NCBI GenBank assembly: GCA_900317065.1
Contig: ONFK01000042.1
Location: 1 to 9,360 of the forward strand
Direction: 5' to 3'
DNA length: 9,360 nucleotides
DNA from: an uncultured Bacteroidales bacterium
GTDB lineage: Bacteria; Bacteroidota; Bacteroidia; Bacteroidales; UBA932
The position numbers and the translations under genes are program-made. Positions 1-5,221 of the stretch are shown piece after piece. The notes under the pieces are model-generated. The model was not told the DNA's origin, did no database searches, and worked only from the letters and a program-made list of their open reading frames with translations. Numbering within the stretch: the stretch's first letter is position 1; every line of letters begins with the position of its first letter.

Positions 1-1
1 G

Positions 2-718
2 ACTCTGTTCCAGAGGCAAGTCGGTGTTTCAACTGCACACACCTACAATAAAGAATATGGCCGAAAAGGGCCATTATGGCATCACTCATTCGGGTTTTCC
101 GTAAAGAATGGCGTTAAACGCATTCTGGGGAATATAGCTTATGTTGTCAACAACTGTGTCGCCGGCAAAATGAATCGCAACGCCATTGAAAACAGATGGA
201 CACTATTGGCATATTATAACAACCCTCATCCATTTTCGGAAGCCATAGTCAATAGAGAGAGGAGTCGCAGGATGATACGCGCCATGCGTCTCGTCGATAT
301 CAAATTCGGCAACGATGAGTATATAGATTATCTGACACAAAGAAGAATATTTTCCGGCCTGAACAAAAAGGAGAGAAAGCAAATAATTGACTATATCATT
401 TATAAATATAATTTCCTTGATTATCAAGCAATTATATCTTTATATGGCAGTTTTGACAAGGCCTTGGTCGCTATAGAGTCAAACGCCGGCAATGAATTCG
501 ATTTGAAGGATGACTGTGGGGACCATTCCTGTTATAGGACAATGATCGGAGTTTTGAGTTCATACTGCAAAACAACAAAAATCGATGTTGAGAAACTGGA
601 CGACAATACATTGAACTATCTTAAATCAGTGTTTTCTACGCAATACGGAATAAAAGATAGCAGTATCAACAAGTTTCTGCATCTTCCCCGCAGCACCCAA
701 ACTACTGAAAATCAATAA
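2..718 (+). CDS. Y1 / REP-associated transposase-like protein (5' end outside window)
   Basis: The frame is open from base 2 to the TAA at 716-718, giving 238 visible residues; the true start lies left of the window. The first residues (YNKEYGRKGPLWHHSFGFS, then NIAYVVNN, then ENRWTLLAYYNNPHPFSE) have the layout of the C-terminal half of IS200/REP-type Y1 transposase domains in Bacteroidales, where an 'N+xxGRxGxLW' segment precedes a helix and a 'YRWNxLAY' segment. The HUH metal-binding motif would lie upstream and cannot be checked. After this come about 150 mostly helical residues ending in GIKDSSINKFLHLP, which looks like a helix-turn-helix for DNA recognition. Proteins of this class nick or process single-stranded DNA at hairpins and are often domesticated single-copy genes. 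The gene is clearly AT-richer than the rest of the window, suggesting transfer. An internal ATG at 170 would cut the conserved domain, so I do not take it as the start. Family assignment is from recall of motifs. Confidence 0.68.
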   Translation, partial: TLFQRQVGVSTAHTYNKEYGRKGPLWHHSFGFSVKNGVKRILGNIAYVVNNCVAGKMNRNAIENRWTLLAYYNNPHPFSEAIVNRERSRRMIRAMRLVDIKFGNDEYIDYLTQRRIFSGLNKKERKQIIDYIIYKYNFLDYQAIISLYGSFDKALVAIESNAGNEFDLKDDCGDHSCYRTMIGVLSSYCKTTKIDVEKLDDNTLNYLKSVFSTQYGIKDSSINKFLHLPRSTQTTENQ

Positions 719-769
719 CTTTCCGGTGAGAGAATCGGTCGAAATCGCCGATTCTCCCTAAGGGAAAGT
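718..769. repeat. Two-tier inverted repeat behind the transposase-like gene
   Basis: An outer 7-bp stem (ACTTTCC at 718-724 with GGAAAGT at 763-769) encloses a perfect 9-bp stem (GAGAATCGG at 730-738 with CCGATTCTC at 748-756) around a 9-nt loop. The outer arm begins on the last base of the upstream stop codon. No T-run follows on either strand, so it is a poor intrinsic terminator, although it lies between two convergent genes. Because Y1/REP transposases act on hairpins, it could be a recognition hairpin or a transposon right end; that role is inferred. Confidence 0.7.
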
Positions 770-811
770 ACGGATTATCAACCACTTAAGTGCTGCAGCG
801 CGCAGAGGCAT
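770..811. other. Short intergenic stretch with two abutting perfect palindromes
   Basis: Between the hairpin and the msrA stop codon lie the perfect palindromes CACTTAAGTG (783-792) and GCTGCAGC (792-799), sharing one base. No gene is seen. They could be protein binding sites or chance; I see nothing that decides. Confidence 0.4.
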
Positions 812-1759
812 TTACAGCAGCCCGCAGATTTTCTCGAGCCAGAGGGCGTCGGTGTCGTCGAAGGTGGAGGGGGAGGTGCTATCGATGTCCAGGACGGCGC
901 TTATGCCATCCGCGACGGGCAAAGGGTTCGTCAGTGACCCACAAGGGGCCGACTGTACGGGCACGACTATCTCGGAGCGAGAAAGGGAACTGCAGGCGAT
1001 GTGCCCGGGGAAGGCTTCGACGTCGGGGACGACGATGGTGCGGCCTTCCTTCCAGGCGGTGCCGCAGACTCCCCGGCCGTAGCCGATACGCAGGCAGGCG
1101 GGAGGGCCCTGGAAAGGCCCGAGGACCAGTTCGCTGCCTCGCACGATATAGAATCCCACCCAGAAAAACTTCATCCTTTCATAGATGAGAGCGGCGGTCT
1201 CGGCCATACGGGCAACAGGATCCCGCTCATCCCCGAGCAAAGCGGCGACATCCTGATACAGACGCAGATACTTGAAGGTCCGCAAGGGCAGATGGCAGTA
1301 GCCGTCGGGGTTCTTGTCGAGATATTTCTGATGCCTCTCCTCCGCCTCGTAGAAGGAGCGCAGAGGCTCGAGCTCAACCTCCAGAGGCTGCCCGACGCGG
1401 GCCTCGACGGCAGAGTAAACCTCTTGAAGCACAGGCAGATCGGCAGCATCCGAATAATAGATACCGGTGCGGTAGCGGGTGCCCACGTCGTGCCCCTGCT
1501 GATTGAGGCTTAGGGGGTCGATGATGTCGAAGTACAGTTCCGCGAGCAGTCGAAGGGAGATTTTCTCCGGACGGTAACACACCCGGACCGTCTCCGCAAA
1601 GCCGGTGGTATCGGTGTAAACCTGCTCGTACGAGGGACGACCGGCGAAATCCGGATTCCCCTGCGCATATCCGCTGACGGCCGAAATCACGCCGTCGACC
1701 CCGGAGAAGAAGTGCTCTGTACCCCAGAAGCATCCCCCTGCAAAATAGATCTCTTTCAT
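812..1759 (-). CDS. msrA: MsrA-fRMsr fusion: peptide Met-S-sulfoxide reductase plus free Met-R-sulfoxide reductase (GAF)
   Basis: The 315-residue product carries two methionine sulfoxide repair enzymes. Residues 1-160 are MsrA: the GGCFWGTEHFF motif holds the catalytic Cys10, followed by the GHDVGTRYRTGIYY segment and NPDGYCHLPL, whose Cys155 is a likely resolving cysteine. Residues about 185-315 are a GAF domain of the fRMsr (MsrC/YebR) type. They contain WVGFYIV, LGPFQGPPACLRIGYGRGVC, GHIAC and VLDIDST. All three cysteines matching the E. coli MsrC catalytic set are present (Cys222, Cys232, Cys256). MsrA reduces S-sulfoxide in proteins and free methionine; fRMsr reduces only free Met-R-sulfoxide, so the fusion can repair both epimers of free methionine. 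An insert of about 10 residues precedes the DIDST strand. I chose the ATG at 1759, four codons inside the longest frame, because it overlaps the miaA stop as ATGA and puts the MsrA motif at its usual N-terminal distance. It is probably cotranscribed and translationally coupled with miaA. A cytoplasmic enzyme is expected, as there is no signal peptide. Confidence 0.93.
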   Translation of the reverse strand: MKEIYFAGGCFWGTEHFFSGVDGVISAVSGYAQGNPDFAGRPSYEQVYTDTTGFAETVRVCYRPEKISLRLLAELYFDIIDPLSLNQQGHDVGTRYRTGIYYSDAADLPVLQEVYSAVEARVGQPLEVELEPLRSFYEAEERHQKYLDKNPDGYCHLPLRTFKYLRLYQDVAALLGDERDPVARMAETAALIYERMKFFWVGFYIVRGSELVLGPFQGPPACLRIGYGRGVCGTAWKEGRTIVVPDVEAFPGHIACSSLSRSEIVVPVQSAPCGSLTNPLPVADGISAVLDIDSTSPSTFDDTDALWLEKICGLL

Positions 1760-2619
1760 ACTTCTACCCAATGGATTCTTACTCCGCTGCGCTCCATCCC
1801 GCGGAACCAGGTCATCTGGCGCTTCGCGAACTGGTGGATGGCGATGGAGAGTTTTTCGAAAAGTTCCTGCTCGGAGAGCTCCCCTTGCAGGAACAGCGTA
1901 ACATATTTATATTCAAGGCCGTAACCAATGAGGGTTTCGGCAGGGACACCCCGCTCCAGCAGGCCGCGGATTTCGTTGGTCATCCCCTCCTGCAGACGGG
2001 CACGGAGGCGGGCGTCGATGCGGGCGTTGCGCAACTCGCGGCTGACCAGCGTGCCGATAAAAAAAGTGCGCGGAACAGCATCTGAACGGACAGCGGAATC
2101 GTCCGACGGAGCGTTTTCAGCGGAGAAGGGCGCTTTTCCGTTGTCCGGTGCCGGCACACTGAGCGGCTTGTGGCTGCGGAAGTCGTATCCTGCGGTTACC
2201 GCATTGATATACAGGCCGGTGCCGCCGCAGAGTATGGGGACGCATCCGCGGGAGCGGATATCTTCATACGCGCTCCGAAAATCCTGTGTAAAATCGTAGA
2301 CATTGTACTGGGTCCCGGCCTCGCGCACGTCTATCACATGATAAGGAATCTCGCCGTATTCCGCCAGATCTTTCCCCGTGCCTATATCCATCCCCCGGTA
2401 TACCTGTCGCGAATCGGCGGAGATGATTTCGGCAGGGAGCCCCAGCGCAGCCAACTCGCGGGCCAGCCGCACTGCATACCTGGTCTTGCCGGATGCGGTG
2501 GGCCCCAGAACGCATATCATATCCAGACTGCCGGCCTTAAGCTCGTCCGACAGCGCCTGCACATCGATTGTTTCCGGGTCCGGCAATTCCGCCGGGAGAG
2601 GTTTTCGGAATTTTGGCAT
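1756..2619 (-). CDS. miaA: MiaA-type tRNA dimethylallyltransferase, reduced insertion domain
   Basis: MiaA transfers a dimethylallyl group to N6 of A37 in tRNAs reading UNN codons. The P-loop GPTASGKT, the ISADSRQVYRGMDIGTGK segment, CGGTGLYI and the C-terminal FAKRQMTWFRG all fit the family. The protein has about 287 residues, slightly short. Between GGTGLYINAVTAGY and FFIGTLVSREL there are only about 40 residues, rich in Ala, Pro, Ser and Asp. Typical MiaA proteins have about 80 residues there, including the DPxxAxxIHPND..R segment of the tRNA-contacting helical domain, which I do not see. It may therefore be a diverged paralogue; Bacteroidota often carry two MiaA copies (recalled). A longer start is possible at the ATG ending at 2625 (MVMPKF), but the -7 box at 2627-2634 places the transcription start near that codon, so I prefer the ATG at 2619. 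The stop overlaps the msrA start (ATGA). Confidence 0.85.
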   Translation of the reverse strand: MPKFRKPLPAELPDPETIDVQALSDELKAGSLDMICVLGPTASGKTRYAVRLARELAALGLPAEIISADSRQVYRGMDIGTGKDLAEYGEIPYHVIDVREAGTQYNVYDFTQDFRSAYEDIRSRGCVPILCGGTGLYINAVTAGYDFRSHKPLSVPAPDNGKAPFSAENAPSDDSAVRSDAVPRTFFIGTLVSRELRNARIDARLRARLQEGMTNEIRGLLERGVPAETLIGYGLEYKYVTLFLQGELSEQELFEKLSIAIHQFAKRQMTWFRGMERSGVRIHWVEV

Positions 2620-2626
2620 AACCATG

Positions 2627-2634
2627 CAAAGGTA
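2627..2634 (-). promoter_or_regulatory. -7 box of the miaA-msrA promoter
   Basis: On the minus strand the sequence reads TACCTTTG, an exact match to the Bacteroidota TAnnTTTG -7 box. No convincing TTTG -33 box is found 19-21 bases upstream. Transcription would begin about 4 bases past the box, leaving almost no leader ahead of the preferred miaA start. Confidence 0.6.
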
Positions 2635-2685
2635 GCAGTTTTTTCCATGTTACGCGCAGGGAGCGATTATTTGAGCAAGTTTTAT

Positions 2686-2693
2686 TACCTTTG
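2686..2693 (+). promoter_or_regulatory. -7 box of the smpB promoter
   Basis: TACCTTTG matches TAnnTTTG exactly and is followed by CAGTCC, as at the tRNA promoter. A TTTG lies at 2670-2673, but the 12-base gap is too short for a standard -33 box. The smpB ATG begins 10 bases after the box ends, so the leader is only about 5 bases. Confidence 0.6.
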
Positions 2694-2702
2694 CAGTCCA
2701 TT

Positions 2703-3152
2703 ATGCCGAAAGCCAAGAGTACCATACAGATACGCAACAAGCGCGCGAGTTTCGATTACGAATTCATCGAGACTTACGAGGCCGGCATAGTGCTGGTGGG
2801 TACGGAGATCAAGAGCCTGCGCGCAGGCAAGGCATCCCTGCAGGACGCATTCTGCTACTTCGTGAACGGAGAACTTTACGTAAAGGGGATGAACATCGCG
2901 ACCTATTTCTGGGGCAGTTGGAACAGCCACGAGCCCACCCGCGACCGCAAGCTCCTGCTCACCAAACGCGAACTCAAGCACCTGGCCCTGGCGGTAAAGA
3001 CAAAAGGCCTGACCATCGTGGCCGTGCGCCTTTACATCGCCGACAACGGCTACGCAAAACTCCACATCGCCCTCGCTCGAGGCAAGAAGGAATACGACAA
3101 GAGGCAGTCGATCAAGGAAAAGGATATGCGAAGGGAGATGGAGAGAGGTTGA
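2703..3152 (+). CDS. smpB: SmpB, tmRNA-binding protein of trans-translation
   Basis: SmpB binds the tRNA-like part of tmRNA and helps it rescue ribosomes stalled on broken mRNA. The 149-residue product has the usual family length. Family hallmarks are visible in order: a basic N-terminus with NKRASFDYEF, VGTEIKSLRAGKASLQDAF, the WNSHEPTRDRKLLL segment, GLTIVAVRLYI, then the basic tail GKKEYDKRQSIKEKDMRREM that folds in the mRNA channel of the ribosome. The longest frame opens at a TTG at 2691, but that codon lies inside the -7 box, so the ATG at 2703 is the start. It is divergent from miaA and followed by the tRNA promoter only a few bases past its stop. No ssrA (tmRNA) gene is visible in the window. 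Nothing in the sequence suggests loss of function. Confidence 0.97.
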   Translation: MPKAKSTIQIRNKRASFDYEFIETYEAGIVLVGTEIKSLRAGKASLQDAFCYFVNGELYVKGMNIATYFWGSWNSHEPTRDRKLLLTKRELKHLALAVKTKGLTIVAVRLYIADNGYAKLHIALARGKKEYDKRQSIKEKDMRREMERG

Positions 3153-3160
3153 AATATTTT

Positions 3161-3191
3161 TTTGCAGAAACACAAAAATAAACTATCTTTG
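3161..3191 (+). promoter_or_regulatory. Consensus Bacteroidota promoter of the tRNA-Ala transcript
   Basis: TTTG at 3161-3164, a 19-base spacer, then TATCTTTG at 3184-3191: a full match to the -33/-7 promoter used by the Bacteroidota primary sigma factor. It starts 8 bases after the smpB stop. The predicted start of transcription is near 3195, about 105 bases ahead of the mature tRNA. Confidence 0.85.
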
Positions 3192-3194
3192 CAG

Positions 3195-3301
3195 TCCCCA
3201 TTCGTGCCGACAGCAGTCGGCCGGCCGGGCCGGGGCTTTCGCAGAAAGCCGGAAAGGCGGACAGGCCGCAGGGTATTTTAGGGGCGGAGCTCCTAACAAA
3301 A
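3195..3301 (+). other. GC-rich structured leader ahead of tRNA-Ala
   Basis: This stretch has no open gene but holds three clear hairpins: GCCGAC/GTCGGC (3206-3211 with 3216-3221, 4-nt loop); GGCTTTC/GAAAGCC (3234-3240 with 3244-3250, 3-nt loop); and TTAGGGGC/GCTCCTAA (3278-3285 with 3289-3296, 3-nt loop, one G-U pair). It lies between the promoter and the tRNA, so it should be transcribed and removed by RNase P. It could be merely a 5' trailer-like spacer or a small RNA in its own right; I do not recognise a known family. Confidence 0.55.
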
Positions 3302-3374
<73 letters not shown>

Positions 3375-3380
3375 CACTAA

Positions 3381-3411
3381 AACCGACGAAAAGACTTCGT
3401 TGGTTTTTTTT
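3381..3411 (+). terminator. Intrinsic terminator after tRNA-Ala
   Basis: A 10-bp stem (AACCGACGAA at 3381-3390 with TTCGTTGGTT at 3396-3405, one G-U pair) with a 5-nt loop runs into an eight-T tract ending at 3411. It begins 6 bases after the tRNA and ends 5 bases before the ATG of the hydrolase gene. Confidence 0.88.
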
Positions 3412-3416
3412 ATAGC

Positions 3417-4739
3417 ATGAAAAGAGCAAATCTGATATCATTGGCCGTCATCCTCATCATTGCAGGATGCCAGAAGACTGAACGGGCGATCCATCCGGAA
3501 CAGAAGAACGAATTGCTCTGCACTCTGGTAGATTCCACCTACTACAGCTACAAGGATTTTCCCACCGCCATAATCGACGATGCCTCCTTTCCAGGGGTCA
3601 GCAAGTTCTGGTATTCCGGCCCGCTCAAAATCATGATCCGGGCAAAGATGAATTCCCTGGCGAAAACCATGAAAGAGGAGGCCGGCTTCTCCAGCGCTAC
3701 GTGGGGTTTCAAGAATTACATCCTGCACTACACAAGCATCGACGGAGCAGGGCGACCCATAACTCTTTCCGAATCCGTAATCCTTCCTGTAGGGAATAGC
3801 TGGAGCCATAAATGCTCCAGGATAATGCTCGACAACCCGTACACTCACCTCGACGGGAAAGCATGTGCGACCGAATCTCTTGGCCTCACGTCGGCATTCG
3901 TAACGGACGATCTCATACTCATCCGTCCGGACCTCGAAGGTTACGGAATATCTTCCGACAGGACGCATCCATACATGATTCATCCGGTAGTTGCACGCCA
4001 GACAACGGACGGAGCGCTTGCCGCCATCGAGTTTCTCAAACAGAGGAAACTCGGGCTGGCGGAGGAATACAGCCTTTACAACGTAGGTTGTTCGCAAGGG
4101 GCCTCCTACGCCCTTGCGACTCAGAAATACATAGAGAATGACTGCGATGCGGAGGTACAGAGGACTCTGAACCTCACAAAAACAATATGCGGAGGAGGAG
4201 CGTACAGGCCCGACGACGTTTTCTCCGACATTCTCTCCGCCGATGAATTATACTACGCCGTGATGATTCCCCTGACGATCCTGGGCATCAAAAGCGGTTT
4301 CCCCGAAATGATGGAGGGAATAGAAATCTCCGAATTCTTCTCCGAGAAGTTCCTCAATAGCGGAGCGCTGGAGATGATAGAGAAAAAGGAGGAGCATTCA
4401 TCCGTGGTGCTGGACCTCATTCGGGAAAAGGTCGGCAACAATGCAGCCGATATCCTCTCGGAAGAAGTTCTCACGGAAGGTTCCACCCTCAACACGATTA
4501 TCCGGAAGGCCCTCGAAAGATGCGACCTTTCCGAAGGATGGCTCCCCCGGGCGGAAGTGGCGATGTACCATAATCCCGACGACGAGTTCATTTCGTATTC
4601 CTCTGCGGCAAAGACCGCGGAAATGCTGAAAGACGGGAACATCTCCTTTAAGAAGGTGTATTCTCTCATCCCGTCCATGCAGCATAGCGGAAGCCTGTTC
4701 ACTTTCTACATCAATCTATTTACAGAGGGCGTGAAATGA
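3417..4739 (+). CDS. Lipoprotein alpha/beta hydrolase (secreted lipase/esterase-like)
   Basis: The 440-residue product starts with a lipoprotein signal peptide (MKRANLISLAVILIIAGC; lipidated Cys18), so it should be anchored in the envelope, probably facing the periplasm or cell surface. The mature part has the alpha/beta hydrolase order of catalytic groups: nucleophile Ser226 in GCSQG (GxSxG), acid Asp388 or Asp389 in MYHNPDDEFISY, and His423 in SMQHSGS. Segments such as SVILPVG and RPDLEGYGIS, and ARQTTDGALAAIEFL ahead of the nucleophile, recall secretory lipase/esterase families. The region between about 265 and 360 is a helical cap-like insertion. The substrate is not readable; an ester, lipid or acyl-peptide is plausible. 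The start is set by the signal peptide. There is no Shine-Dalgarno sequence and no promoter between the tRNA terminator and the ATG. Its stop overlaps the next start (ATGA). It heads a four-gene block with a TonB receptor. Confidence 0.82.
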   Translation: MKRANLISLAVILIIAGCQKTERAIHPEQKNELLCTLVDSTYYSYKDFPTAIIDDASFPGVSKFWYSGPLKIMIRAKMNSLAKTMKEEAGFSSATWGFKNYILHYTSIDGAGRPITLSESVILPVGNSWSHKCSRIMLDNPYTHLDGKACATESLGLTSAFVTDDLILIRPDLEGYGISSDRTHPYMIHPVVARQTTDGALAAIEFLKQRKLGLAEEYSLYNVGCSQGASYALATQKYIENDCDAEVQRTLNLTKTICGGGAYRPDDVFSDILSADELYYAVMIPLTILGIKSGFPEMMEGIEISEFFSEKFLNSGALEMIEKKEEHSSVVLDLIREKVGNNAADILSEEVLTEGSTLNTIIRKALERCDLSEGWLPRAEVAMYHNPDDEFISYSSAAKTAEMLKDGNISFKKVYSLIPSMQHSGSLFTFYINLFTEGVK

Positions 4740-5221
4740 AAGTGCGAATTCTTTGTCTGCTGTGGATGATGGCCGGGCTGGCTGCCTGCACGGGCGGCAC
4801 GGAGCCTGCACCTTCTCACGACTTCAATGACAACGAACTGGCCAAGCAGCGCCTCGCCGGCATGGTCAGGCATATATACGACGAAGCCAGGTCTGCTACT
4901 ACCGCCGATATCGTGGCTTATCTTTTGAATTTCGGCAGCGTAAATGCGGAGAAGAATCCGGAAAACGGAAGCTACGACATTCATCTTTCAGTGGAAGGTT
5001 TCGGGAGCATTGCAGGATCGATTTATCCGGATCTGCTTCCGGCAGGCGAAGCTTTGAGCCTGACTGTATACGACAGCAATTCCGCCATAGCCACTGTTGG
5101 AATCGAACAGCTTCCTGTATACATCGCGGAACAGGAAATCTGGATTCCGACTCTCGTTTTCCGCTTTGCCGACGGCAGTTCCGTAGCCTGGAACACCTTG
5201 CTGATTGATTTCTATGAATAA
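4736..5221 (+). CDS. Small lipoprotein of unknown function
   Basis: A 161-residue protein with a clear lipoprotein signal (MKVRILCLLWMMAGLAAC, lipidated Cys18), then a short flexible Gly/Pro/Ser linker. The mature part has a charged helix (about residues 30-60: NDNELAKQRLAGMVRHIYDE) and then alternating strands to the C-terminus, suggesting a compact alpha/beta or beta-sandwich domain of about 120 residues. I do not recognise the family. The start overlaps the upstream hydrolase stop as ATGA, and its own stop lies 3 bases inside the TonB receptor gene, so translation of all three is probably coupled. From position it could be an accessory of the hydrolase or a surface-binding partner of the receptor; this is inference only. 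The TAA stop is at 5219-5221. Confidence 0.8.
   Translation: MKVRILCLLWMMAGLAACTGGTEPAPSHDFNDNELAKQRLAGMVRHIYDEARSATTADIVAYLLNFGSVNAEKNPENGSYDIHLSVEGFGSIAGSIYPDLLPAGEALSLTVYDSNSAIATVGIEQLPVYIAEQEIWIPTLVFRFADGSSVAWNTLLIDFYE

Noticed and set aside
790..1513. Long open frames on the plus strand opposite the msrA fusion gene
   Set aside because: They have Arg/Gly/Pro-rich compositions typical of antisense frames in GC-rich genes, while the minus strand encodes a complete recognised enzyme.
2108..2117. GGAGCGTTTT in miaA matching the flank of the palindromic repeat at 8856-8865
   Set aside because: A 10-base match without the stem is expected by chance at this scale and does not make the miaA linker a repeat copy.
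3153..3301. tmRNA (ssrA) gene next to smpB
   Set aside because: There is no tag-peptide reading frame and no tRNA-like halves apart from the complete tRNA-Ala, and the region is far too short.
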